A stretch of 18,307 nucleotides of DNA from an uncultured Flavobacteriales bacterium. GTDB taxonomy: Bacteria > Bacteroidota > Bacteroidia > Palsa-965. Under the pieces are notes generated by a model. The model did no database searches. It saw nothing but the letters and a program-made list of their open reading frames with translations, and was not told the DNA's origin. A program made the translations under genes and the position numbers. The stretch is taken from NCBI GenBank assembly GCA_937974275.1, contig CALJIF010000008.1:1-18307 (forward strand), read 5' to 3'. Every line of letters starts with the position of its first letter. The stretch's first letter is position 1. This document shows, in pieces, positions 7,387-14,758 of this stretch.

Positions 7387-8901
7387 ATGAATTACACTAG
7401 AAATAATGCCTGGAACAACGGCGGTTCTTTTAATAACCCCGATTTATTATGGTACGCGAAAGCCGTTGGAGTGATGCAATCGCGCAAATTAAATGATCCC
7501 GGAAGTTGGTGGTTTTTTGCCGCTATTCATGGCGAATACATCGGGCAAACAGGCTTTCCCGGTTGGGGCTCCATTCCCGGACCTCCGGCAGTTCCTACAA
7601 CTCCGCTTCCCGCGCAAAGTGTACAGGATATGTTCTGGAATCAATGTCAACACCAAAGCTGGTTTTTTGCGCCGTGGCACCGGGGATATTTGATTGCGTT
7701 AGAAGCTTTTTTGCGTCAAATTATCATTGGTTTAAACGGTCCTGCTAACTGGGCGTTGCCGTATTGGAATTATTTCGGTCCAAACGGAGAAAATAAAATT
7801 CCGCCGGCATTTACCGTTACAACGTTGCCTGATGGTTCTCCGAATCCGTTATACGTGAAGTTGCGTTATGGACCACAGAACAACGGTAATGTGTACATCG
7901 CAATGCCTCCGGTGAATGCCGCGTGTATGACGAATACCGTGTACACAGGAAGTAATGCAGCAACACCTCGTCCCGGATTTGGCGGACCTGCCACAGGATT
8001 CTCTCATGGAGGAAGCACCAGCGGAAATTTGGAAAACAATCCGCATAATCTCGTGCACGTTCAGGTTGGAGGATTCATTAGCAACAGCAATTATGGTTTG
8101 ATGTCAGATCCCGGCATTGCTGCGCTGGATCCTATTTTTTACTTGCACCACTGTAACATCGATCGCATGTGGGCAGCATGGAACGCGCGCGGAAACAGCA
8201 ACCCGGCTCAGGCGAATTGGCTCAATGGTCCGCAAGCTATAGGACAACGTGCGTTTGCAATGCCTATGCCCGGTGGTACAACCTGGACGTATGCACCGAA
8301 AGATGTGAACAGCTTAACACAGCTCAATTATTCGTACGCTAATTTGCAGGAAGGATTGCCGCAACAACAGGTAAACGCATTACACCAAAGAATGATTAAA
8401 TTAGATCGTAAAGACATGGATATCATGAACGAACAAGCAGGTGGAAGCGGTGGTGAGTTGATCGGGGCGAATAAAGAATCGTTGCGATTAACAGGTAAAG
8501 GCACTACCACATCAGTAATTTGTGAAAGTGCCGGTTGGAAAAAGGTGAATGAGAGTTTCATGAAATCATCTGCGAATGCCATTCCGGACCAGGTGTATCT
8601 GCAAATAGAAAATGTAAAAGGAAATCTGGATGCCAACATTTTAGAGGTTAAGGTAAATGAGAAGCATGTAGGCTATGTCTCTTTATTCGGAATGCGGAAA
8701 TCGTCCGATCCTACAGGACATCATGGAGGTGCGGGGTTAACCTTCTTGCTGGAAATTACTGATGTTGTCGATGACCTTCATATGAAGAATCAGTTAAACG
8801 TGGAGAACTTGCAAGTGTCCATTGTACCGGCGAATGAAATTCCATCCGATGAACAAATCACGGTTGGTCGTGTAAGTCTTTATCGGGAAGCAGTACAATG
8901 A
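7387..8901 (+). CDS. Tyrosinase / polyphenol oxidase (type 3 copper enzyme)
   Basis: This 504-residue protein carries both copper sites of the tyrosinase family, which hydroxylates monophenols and/or oxidises diphenols to quinones with O2. CuA ligands are likely H48 (AAIHGEY), H89 and H98 (CQHQSWFFAPWHRGYL); the 9-residue gap between the last two matches plant PPOs. C87 two residues before H89 is placed for a Cys-His thioether bridge as in fungal enzymes. CuB ligands are likely H220 and H224 (NPHNLVH) and H255 in DPIFYLHHCNIDRMW. The C-terminal region (about 395-504), with LTFLLEITDVVDDL and a final ITVGRVSLY strand, resembles the plant PPO KFDV-type domain that caps the active site. There is no signal or Tat peptide, so the enzyme should fold in the cytoplasm. 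The stop overlaps the next gene's ATG by four bases, implying coupled translation. Whether it acts on tyrosine, other phenols or protein tyrosines cannot be told. Confidence 0.93.
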   Translation: MNYTRNNAWNNGGSFNNPDLLWYAKAVGVMQSRKLNDPGSWWFFAAIHGEYIGQTGFPGWGSIPGPPAVPTTPLPAQSVQDMFWNQCQHQSWFFAPWHRGYLIALEAFLRQIIIGLNGPANWALPYWNYFGPNGENKIPPAFTVTTLPDGSPNPLYVKLRYGPQNNGNVYIAMPPVNAACMTNTVYTGSNAATPRPGFGGPATGFSHGGSTSGNLENNPHNLVHVQVGGFISNSNYGLMSDPGIAALDPIFYLHHCNIDRMWAAWNARGNSNPAQANWLNGPQAIGQRAFAMPMPGGTTWTYAPKDVNSLTQLNYSYANLQEGLPQQQVNALHQRMIKLDRKDMDIMNEQAGGSGGELIGANKESLRLTGKGTTTSVICESAGWKKVNESFMKSSANAIPDQVYLQIENVKGNLDANILEVKVNEKHVGYVSLFGMRKSSDPTGHHGGAGLTFLLEITDVVDDLHMKNQLNVENLQVSIVPANEIPSDEQITVGRVSLYREAVQ

Positions 8902-9674
8902 AACTGACTAATTTTTCGGAGCGCACGATTCATGTAATCGTGCTCTCCATTACATTAATCGCCTGGATCGTGTTGTTGTATAATCCCGGAAACATCATGG
9001 GTGTTGAACATTGTCATGTTTCTATGGCAGGTCCATCAGTTAACTCTTGGGAAATGTTATTGGCCATGAATCCTCTTGAGTCCTTGCTCTTGGGCTGGTT
9101 CCTGATGGTTGTAGCCATGATGTTACCCAAGTTGATCGGTGCTATCGTTCATATTTGCGAGCGCAGCTTTACACACAAGCGAGTGTTGCATGCTTCCGTT
9201 TTTGTGTTGTGTTATTGCGCGGTGTGGATGCTGACAGGAGTCGTTTCTACATTCATCATTTTGGGTTTAAACCTGTTATGGCCTATGTCGTATGTGCCGG
9301 CAGCGCTCGTTGGAGGAATTGCTTTGGTGTGGCAATTTTCGCCGTGGAAGCAGCGCATGTTAAACAATGGTCACGATCATCCTGCTATTGCGGCATTCGG
9401 AGGAAAAGCTATTCTGGACATTGCACGTTTCGGAATACTGCATGGCGTTTGGTGCGTTGGAGCCGGATGGGTATTGATGCTGTTTCCTATGGTATTACCC
9501 GAAGGTCACAATGTAGCCATGTTGCTCATGACCGTGTTAATGATTAGCGAGCACATGGAAAATCCCGAAGTACCTCGCTGGCGATTTGTTGCACGCTTGA
9601 AACTGGTGCGCATTGCCCGGTATCAACTTGTATTTTGGTGGAAATCAATTTATTTCAAATCGATGGCGAAATAG
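8898..9674 (+). CDS. DUF2182-type integral membrane protein, predicted metal-binding
   Basis: This 258-residue protein has about six to seven membrane segments (roughly 11-29, 57-86, 98-127, 132-147, 173-199, 203-217). Family-type motifs are WFLMVVAMMLP (67-77), WQFSPWK (145-151) and HGVWCVGAGWVLML (182-195). This matches the DUF2182/COG5486 group annotated as predicted metal-binding membrane proteins of unproven function. It lacks two features I associate with the family: the cysteines after the FSP-K motif, where it has NNGHDHP, and the paired cysteines near C186. The ATG lies inside the tyrosinase stop (ATGA), so the two proteins are probably made together. A role in copper supply to the tyrosinase is attractive but inferred. 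A soluble-side HCH motif (38-40) could also bind metal. Confidence 0.75.
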   Translation: MKLTNFSERTIHVIVLSITLIAWIVLLYNPGNIMGVEHCHVSMAGPSVNSWEMLLAMNPLESLLLGWFLMVVAMMLPKLIGAIVHICERSFTHKRVLHASVFVLCYCAVWMLTGVVSTFIILGLNLLWPMSYVPAALVGGIALVWQFSPWKQRMLNNGHDHPAIAAFGGKAILDIARFGILHGVWCVGAGWVLMLFPMVLPEGHNVAMLLMTVLMISEHMENPEVPRWRFVARLKLVRIARYQLVFWWKSIYFKSMAK

Positions 9675-9716
9675 AAATTTGTCAGTACAGCAAGTTTTTT
9701 CATTTTTAAGGCTTAT

Positions 9717-9777
9717 CGTGAAAAATCACGTCTTTTTTGGCGTGATTTTTCACGCAAATTTGATGTGAAAAATCACG
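9717..9777. repeat. Palindrome cluster with 14-bp perfect inverted pair
   Basis: Units lie at 9717-9730 (CGTGAAAAATCACG), 9741-9754 (its exact reverse complement) and 9764-9777 (TGTGAAAAATCACG), spaced 24 and 23. Because units 1 and 2 are in opposite orientation they form one 14-bp perfect stem with loop TCTTTTTTGG. It lies 42 bases after the DUF2182 stop. It could act as a terminator for the tyrosinase operon, although no T-run follows the stem. Confidence 0.85.
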
Positions 9778-9890
9778 GACGATTTTTATTTATCTTGTAA
9801 TTCAATAGGATGCGCATCGGTTGTTGTTTCTTAATATGCAGATGTTCTTGGGTACGTATCTTCGGGAAATAACCATAAAAACCTACTACT

Positions 9891-10241
9891 ATGTCAGGAG
9901 AACTTATTTCCAAACAAGAGGCCATTACGATGGTCACCGCGTACAAAAACAATTCTAATCCGCAAGGGACATCCACCATTTATGGCGACATTGACCTGCA
10001 AGTATTGAATAGTTTTTTGAAGTCGCGCACCGATATTACCGGGATTCGTATTTACAATGCTGAAGAAAATGGCCGTAATACTTTTGTTGTGGTCGGTTAC
10101 AAATTGGATGAGCAAGGAAATCATGTGGAATTGGGTGAATTGAATGGGGTAGTGGGTGCGGAGAAAATGAGATTATGTCCACCCATTTGCAACGGAGGCG
10201 ACATAAACAGCATTCGCAATATTGTATACGGATCGGAATAA
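9891..10241 (+). CDS. 116-residue orphan protein, likely cytoplasmic
   Basis: The ATG at 9891 opens a 116-residue protein without signal peptide or membrane segment. It has a predicted N-terminal helix (ISKQEAITMVTAYKNN), then alternating strands (GIRIYNAEE, TFVVVGYKLDEQGN) and a C-terminal CPPICNGG motif with two cysteines (about residues 96-100). I know similar small Bacteroidota proteins only as hypothetical. It is 33 bases upstream of the membrane protein and points the same way as the two-component genes. The palindrome cluster lies about 115 bases before its start. Whether it belongs to the signalling operon or is a single gene cannot be decided from sequence. Confidence 0.65.
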   Translation: MSGELISKQEAITMVTAYKNNSNPQGTSTIYGDIDLQVLNSFLKSRTDITGIRIYNAEENGRNTFVVVGYKLDEQGNHVELGELNGVVGAEKMRLCPPICNGGDINSIRNIVYGSE

Positions 10242-10274
10242 ATTATTCGCAGAGCTTTGTATTGGTATTTATAT

Positions 10275-10913
10275 ATGATAATAATTGTAACCACGATGAT
10301 TGCATCGATGGCTATTTTATTAAAATATAGGACCTACAAAGCTTTGCTATTGTTGACTTTGATTTTCGGCGTTATAGTAACTGAGGTTTTCTCGACATTT
10401 ATTCTTGATAAGGATTCAAGTACCACTTTACTGTTCGCACTTTACACACTATTTGAATTTGTTGTAATCTATTTGTTTTATAGTAATTCGATTTATTCGA
10501 AAAGAAATAAACTATTAGCTAAACTAATATTTTTGGCTACGATTTTTTTTGCCACTTATAATTTGTTTTTAGGTCAGGGACTGCATGTATATAATTCTTA
10601 TAGCAGTCTGGTTATTGATTTTGCAATTGTCGTTTATGCAATCTTATATTTTATTGAACTTATCTCTGAAAAGTCATATATCAACTATTTTCGAAAATCA
10701 GAATTTTGGTTTTTTTCCGGTTTACTATTTTATGTATGCGTCGATATTTTGCACTCCGGCACTATTAATCAAATGTGGCAGATCAACTTTGATGCTGCGT
10801 TACTGGTAGCTTATTTGTATGTCGGAATTAATATTTTACTTTATCTTTTCCTTTTCATAGCCACCTTATGCCTCATACCGGAGAAGTCTTCATCACCTTC
10901 ATCAGCATCGTAA
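10275..10913 (+). CDS. Multi-span membrane protein, putative sensor partner of the histidine kinase
   Basis: A TTG at 10257 extends the frame, but the ATG at 10275 (MIIIVTTMIASMA) is the more likely start and gives 212 residues. The protein has about seven hydrophobic spans with a Lys/Arg-rich loop (SIYSKRNKLLAK) in the middle, and ends in a short Ser-rich tail. It resembles small seven-span proteins found just upstream of NarL-type kinases in Bacteroidota. No catalytic motif is visible. Its end overlaps the histidine kinase start by 46 bases in another frame, which suggests coupled expression. Because the kinase has only one short membrane anchor and no sensor domain, this protein may supply the sensing part (inferred). 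Base composition is more A/T-rich than in its neighbours. Confidence 0.68.
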   Translation: MIIIVTTMIASMAILLKYRTYKALLLLTLIFGVIVTEVFSTFILDKDSSTTLLFALYTLFEFVVIYLFYSNSIYSKRNKLLAKLIFLATIFFATYNLFLGQGLHVYNSYSSLVIDFAIVVYAILYFIELISEKSYINYFRKSEFWFFSGLLFYVCVDILHSGTINQMWQINFDAALLVAYLYVGINILLYLFLFIATLCLIPEKSSSPSSAS

Positions 10914-11647
10914 TACTGCTCCTGGCATTACTGGCATTCTTCATCTTTTTCCTGATGTTGCACCAGCGCCGTAAATTCGAGCATCTGCAGGAAGTACAAG
11001 AACTGCAGCGGGCGCGAGATCAGGAAATTGCAAAAGCCGAATTGGAAATTAAAGAACAAACCCTACAAGATGTTTCTCGTGAATTACACGACAATTTCGG
11101 TCAGGCTATGTCGGTTAGCTTACTCTATTTACAAGGACTGGATAATACTAAAGACGCAGCTGATTTTAAAAATAAATTACAAGAAACAAAAACGATCTTA
11201 TCTACAATGATGACCGATTTGCGCAGTTTATCGCATAGCTTGCACGGAGAACAGGTGCGGCAGCGGGGACTTCTGGAATCGTTAAAATTGGAATTACTTC
11301 GAATCGGTAAAAGCGATGTCATTCACACGGAATTGAATGTTTCGGGAGATGCCGATCTGTTAACCGACGATCAACAGGTGGTAGCATTTCGTTTGGTGCA
11401 AGAAGCGCTTAACAATGCCATGAAACATGCACAATGCAGTTTAATTAAAATTAAAGCTGAAAGTACTGCTTCCGTATTTCGATTGGAAGTGCAGGATAAC
11501 GGACGCGGTTTTGATCCGAATAAAATGAGTGAAGGCACGGGAATGATCAATCTAAAACGCCGTGCTTCTTTAATTGGTGCCGAGCTGGAAGTGAACAGCA
11601 GCTCCGGTGAAGGAACAAGCGTAATAATAACTTGGAACAATAAGTAG
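10868..11647 (+). CDS. Sensor histidine kinase, HisKA_3 / NarX-type
   Basis: This 259-residue kinase has a single N-terminal membrane segment (about 7-31), a coiled-coil linker (33-68), the dimerisation and phosphoacceptor motif SRELHDNFGQAMS with H74, and a HATPase_c domain. The latter shows the N box EALNNAMKHA (N182/N183), G1 box DNGRGFD (210-216) and G2-type EGTGMINL (222-229). This is the NarX/DesK class, which autophosphorylates on His and passes phosphate to NarL-type regulators. There is no periplasmic or PAS sensor domain, so sensing probably depends on another protein, perhaps the overlapping upstream membrane protein. The response regulator starts one base after the stop. Assignment is secure; the signal is unknown. 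Confidence 0.93.
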   Translation: MPHTGEVFITFISIVILLLALLAFFIFFLMLHQRRKFEHLQEVQELQRARDQEIAKAELEIKEQTLQDVSRELHDNFGQAMSVSLLYLQGLDNTKDAADFKNKLQETKTILSTMMTDLRSLSHSLHGEQVRQRGLLESLKLELLRIGKSDVIHTELNVSGDADLLTDDQQVVAFRLVQEALNNAMKHAQCSLIKIKAESTASVFRLEVQDNGRGFDPNKMSEGTGMINLKRRASLIGAELEVNSSSGEGTSVIITWNNK

Positions 11648-11648
11648 T

Positions 11649-12329
11649 ATGGAACTCGAAAAGCGACTTCATTATAGCGTGGTAGTGGTAGATGATCACG
11701 CCATGTTTGCCAGTGCTATTGCCGATTTGGTAAGTGGTTACCGCAAGTATAAAGTTTTGTACACCGTGCGAAACGGAAAAGAGCTCATGGAAAAAATGAG
11801 ATCACCTGAAAATGTTCCTGATATTATTTTGCTCGATATCAACATGCCGGTGATGAATGGGTATCAAACCGTGGAATGGCTGGAGCGTGAACACCGTGAT
11901 GTTTTGGTGTTGGCGTTGTCGGTGGACAATGACGAACAAACTATTGTGCGCATGATTCGTGCAGGCGCTCGCGGCTATGTGCTGAAAGATGCATCGGTAG
12001 GTGAATTGCTGGGGTGTATGAATAGCATGGTAGAAACCGGATACGCATATTCGGAAATGGTACGTGCAAGTTTGCTCGCTTCAGCTTTACATCCTGCTCC
12101 CGATCCTGCACACATCATTAAAAGTTTAAGCGAACGCGATTTGGAATTCATTCGTCATTCGTGCTCGGAACTGACATACCGTGAAATTGCAGATGCGATG
12201 AATATTTCACCACGGACAGTGGAAACGGTGAGGGAAAATTTATTTATGAAATTAAAAGTAAGTAGTCGTGTAGGCATTGTTTTATTTGCTGTGAAACACA
12301 AACTCATTCATATCGGTGATTTAAAATAA
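11649..12329 (+). CDS. Response regulator, NarL/LuxR family
   Basis: This 226-residue protein has a receiver domain (about 9-125) with acidic pair D15/D16, phosphoacceptor D63 in PDIILLDINMP, conserved Ser at 91 and Lys at 113 (YVLKDAS). A LuxR-type helix-turn-helix follows near the C-terminus (LTYREIADAMNISPRTVETV, with KLKVSSRVGIVLFAV after it). It should be phosphorylated by the kinase encoded one base upstream and bind DNA as a dimer. Targets are not shown by the sequence; the palindromes in this window are candidates only by proximity. The gene converges with the sulfotransferase-like gene across 19 bases, with no clear terminator between them. Confidence 0.94.
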   Translation: MELEKRLHYSVVVVDDHAMFASAIADLVSGYRKYKVLYTVRNGKELMEKMRSPENVPDIILLDINMPVMNGYQTVEWLEREHRDVLVLALSVDNDEQTIVRMIRAGARGYVLKDASVGELLGCMNSMVETGYAYSEMVRASLLASALHPAPDPAHIIKSLSERDLEFIRHSCSELTYREIADAMNISPRTVETVRENLFMKLKVSSRVGIVLFAVKHKLIHIGDLK

Positions 12330-12348
12330 ATTCCGGAATTCGTAGTAA

Positions 12349-13248
12349 TTATACAATTATGCTATGTTCCTGAAGTTCTTTGTACAATTGTTGTAAATCG
12401 TTGCGCACGGTCTTTGCTACAGCTGCGTTTTGTTCCCGAAACTCTACTTGAGGATGTTTGGAATGTTGCAATCCCCGCTTTCGCATACGAATAACTTCTT
12501 CTTCATTTAGTGTGATACTTAGTCGACTATTGATGTATTCAACTGCAGCTGCAAATTCTTCATTGTATTGTATCATCGTGCAGTCTTTTGCTATTTCAAG
12601 TAAAGCCTTAAAAAGTGCCCATAACACTTCTTCACGATATTCCCACAGCTGTTGGTAATGGTTAGATTGCAATGCAATCGGTAATTCGTGGCGGGTCAGC
12701 ACGCCGGGAATCATGTGCATACCGGGCAATCGTTGGTGTGAACACAAGACTTCATATGGATTCCGAAACAGCGCAATGAAAGGAGTATTCGGAAACGCTT
12801 TACGCAACAATGGATAATGGAGAATATGCCACGCATCGCATTTAATGATACAATGTGGTGCATGTTGTCGGTAAATGTGAGAGCATGCCTGTAGCAGTGC
12901 TATTCGCATATGATCTGCAATTGCAGGATCGGTAAGCAGTTGATTGAATAATGCAGCTTCAGAAATAACCCGAATACGCGGAACGACAGCCCATTGCTGA
13001 CTTAACAAGGTAGACCCACATCTGGAAATGTGCAGCACCAATGCATCAGGTGGTACAGGATGATCAATGTGCAATACATATTCAAGCGGAGTTGTAATAA
13101 TATGTTGACGTTCCGGATGATGATGAATTTTTGCACGCGTGATGGTTTCCGAAAAAAACGGATCTGTAATCGTGATGTTTTCGAAATTAAACCAAACCAA
13201 TTGTTGGGCTTCATTTAAAGCAACGGGTAAAAAAGAATCAGGAACCAT
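12349..13248 (-). CDS. Sulfotransferase-like protein
   Basis: With the ATG at 13248 this is a 299-residue protein. The ATG at 13278 would add 10 residues, and an open frame continues to 13491 inside the upstream gene. 13248 gives an 11-base overlap like one in the minus operon. The PAPS-binding P-loop region is LVLHISRCGSTLLSQ (about 70-84), and the 3'-phosphate motif is LFRNPYEVLCSHQR (160-173, R162 and S170). Members move sulfate from PAPS to alcohols, amines, sugars or tyrosines. This one resembles the broad sulfotransferase-fold (Sulfotransfer_3-like) group rather than a characterised subtype, and could act on another substrate. It is translationally coupled to the Asp/Asn hydroxylase-like gene. 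The pair may modify one target, with the nearby collar proteins as candidates (inferred). Confidence 0.72.
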   Translation of the reverse strand: MVPDSFLPVALNEAQQLVWFNFENITITDPFFSETITRAKIHHHPERQHIITTPLEYVLHIDHPVPPDALVLHISRCGSTLLSQQWAVVPRIRVISEAALFNQLLTDPAIADHMRIALLQACSHIYRQHAPHCIIKCDAWHILHYPLLRKAFPNTPFIALFRNPYEVLCSHQRLPGMHMIPGVLTRHELPIALQSNHYQQLWEYREEVLWALFKALLEIAKDCTMIQYNEEFAAAVEYINSRLSITLNEEEVIRMRKRGLQHSKHPQVEFREQNAAVAKTVRNDLQQLYKELQEHSIIV

Positions 13249-13906
13249 ATTGTTGCTCGAGTTGTTGAATAAGATCATATCGTCCCTGTGATCGCAGCAT
13301 GGATACTGTTGCGGAATACACCTCCGGAGACATGCGATGATAGCTTTGATCTTCTCGAAAGCCTGCTGCAGTGAACCACTCATCAGTGCGCTCATTTCGC
13401 ACTCCGTCGATAACAAGATGAATACGATCCTCCATGCCGTTGTGGCGAACTTCATGTGTCTTGTCAAAATTGCCGTACCACAATTCTCCAACTTGCATCA
13501 CCACTTCCTGTTCATCAATGATAAATACAACACCTGATGAAGTATGTATAGGTAGGTGTAAACGAAAACATCCCAGTTCATAACAAAGTCCAAGGTCGCG
13601 ATGCGGTACAATATGTGTTCCCGGTTTCATGCGAAGTAATCGCGCAGATTCGATCGTAAATGGCATGTTGTTCAGCAACGACGCGATATAAGGCAACTGA
13701 TGTAAGAGAGGAGTGGGTTGCGCAAGTGAGCCCGCAGCGGACATCATGGGTAAAGCTTCGTCACTTGCCATTAAAGCAGCAACACTCCAGTCACCGTTGT
13801 AGTCTTTTTGATTAAAATGTGCGTGCCATTGAAATTGATCGATAATAAATTTTTCAGCCGATAAAAGTTCGGCTTGAACATAAAATGGAAGTTGTAAAGT
13901 GTTCAT
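13238..13906 (-). CDS. Aspartyl/asparaginyl beta-hydroxylase-like dioxygenase
   Basis: This 222-residue protein has the double-stranded beta-helix core of the Asp/Asn beta-hydroxylase family (PF05118), Fe(II)/2-oxoglutarate enzymes. Visible landmarks are ARLLRMKPGTHIVPHRD (88-104, metal H102 and possibly D104), RLHLPIHTSSGVVFIID (115-131), GELWYGNFDKTHEVRHNG (140-157, second metal H151) and R161, the likely 2-oxoglutarate-binding Arg of DRIHLVIDG. Classic family members hydroxylate Asp or Asn in proteins; several bacterial relatives act on small molecules or peptides. The start codon sits three bases from a palindrome pair (13907-13950), so its leader is unusual. It overlaps the sulfotransferase-like gene by 11 bases. 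Confidence 0.83.
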   Translation of the reverse strand: MNTLQLPFYVQAELLSAEKFIIDQFQWHAHFNQKDYNGDWSVAALMASDEALPMMSAAGSLAQPTPLLHQLPYIASLLNNMPFTIESARLLRMKPGTHIVPHRDLGLCYELGCFRLHLPIHTSSGVVFIIDEQEVVMQVGELWYGNFDKTHEVRHNGMEDRIHLVIDGVRNERTDEWFTAAGFREDQSYHRMSPEVYSATVSMLRSQGRYDLIQQLEQQYGS

Positions 13907-13950
13907 AAGCGTGATTTTTCACGTCAAAAAAGGCGTGATTTTTCACGCTT
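13907..13950. repeat. Palindrome pair abutting the hydroxylase start codon
   Basis: Two CGTGATTTTTCACG units (13910-13923 and 13934-13947) flank a TCAAAAAAGG spacer. The whole 44-bp element is bounded by AAGCGTGA and TCACGCTT, which are reverse complements. The minus-strand gene begins at 13906, so any transcript started upstream carries both hairpins directly before AUG, where a ribosome would land. A regulatory role is likely but unproven. Confidence 0.85.
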
Positions 13951-14162
13951 TGTATCGTGGTGGATGTAGTAGTTGAAATCTTTTTATTGAGTTGGTGTAA
14001 TCTTATATGTGTGATGAAAGTCTTTAATAGCAAGGGATGTAGAGCTGTGTTGTGATTTTTTTAATGAAATAATTGTGTTGCTAAAATTAATTTTTTGGTG
14101 ACACGTGATGAACAAAATGTAGAATTATTAGCATTGTGTATCACTAATTAAACCTACACTTT

Positions 14163-14726
14163 ATGTCAACAGAACCATTTATCGGAGAAGTAAAGTTGCT
14201 GGCATTTAATTTTCCTCCCCGAGGATTTCAATTGTGCCAGGGACAAACCATCTCCATTGCGAATTACACTGCCTTGTTTGCCTTAATCGGCACAACGTAC
14301 GGCGGCGACGGTCAGACCACGTTTAAACTGCCCGATTTACAAGGTCGAGTTCCTGTGCATCAGGGGCAAGGTCCGGGATTACCAATGGTAACTATTGGGC
14401 AAGCCGGTGGTTCTTACCAAACAACTATTGGTACGGCTAACATGCCTATGCACATTCACACCTTATTCGGCGCTACTGCAGTATTCAATGCTAATGACAA
14501 TGCCGGTGGAGAAAATTCTCCTGATGGAGGATATTTCGGAATGAATAGCTCACAAGCGTTTTATGCTTCGGCTCCTGCAGCCAATGAGTTTATGAATCCC
14601 GGAATGGTGCGTGTTTCGGGTACTACAGGAGCACAAGGCGGTAGTGTACCGGTAGATATTACAAACCCTTACTTGTGTATTAATTATTCGATTGCAATGG
14701 AAGGAATTTTTCCTTCGCGCAACTAA
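14163..14726 (+). CDS. Phage tail collar-domain protein, copy 1 (MdpB-like)
   Basis: This is a 187-residue protein. Residues 5-60 match the tail-collar domain (PF07484): FIGEVKLLAFNFPPRGFQLC, then YTALFALIGTTYGGDGQTTF and LPDLQGRVPV. A variable Gly/Asn-rich middle contains MPMHIHTL (H97 and H99), and the end is NPYLCINYSIAMEGIFPSRN. In phage short-tail fibres related His-x-His pairs bind a metal in a trimer. There is no signal peptide. It is the first of three tandem paralogues 32 and 23 bases apart, and no phage genes accompany them. Related bacterial proteins are annotated microcystin-dependent protein or phage tail protein, and function is unsettled. The preceding 212 bases hold the likely promoter, but I see no clear boxes. 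Confidence 0.9.
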   Translation: MSTEPFIGEVKLLAFNFPPRGFQLCQGQTISIANYTALFALIGTTYGGDGQTTFKLPDLQGRVPVHQGQGPGLPMVTIGQAGGSYQTTIGTANMPMHIHTLFGATAVFNANDNAGGENSPDGGYFGMNSSQAFYASAPAANEFMNPGMVRVSGTTGAQGGSVPVDITNPYLCINYSIAMEGIFPSRN

Positions 14727-14758
14727 CCGTATTGGTCTAACTAAAAAATATTTGAACT

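Noticed and set aside
9155..9547. 130-residue plus-strand open frame inside the DUF2182 gene
   Set aside because: Shadow frame; the overlapping frame has family motifs and membrane segments.
11077..11089. CGTGAATTACACG in the kinase gene as another palindrome-family member
   Set aside because: It encodes the conserved phosphoacceptor motif and has imperfect arms, so the match is best explained by coding constraint.
12329..12340. AATTCCGGAATT palindrome as terminator between convergent genes
   Set aside because: The stem has no loop and no T-tract; it is a simple short palindrome.
13249..13491. N-terminal extension of the sulfotransferase-like protein by up to 81 residues
   Set aside because: This stretch lies in another frame of the hydroxylase gene and encodes Cys-rich, unstructured sequence; a start at 13248 or 13278 is more sensible.
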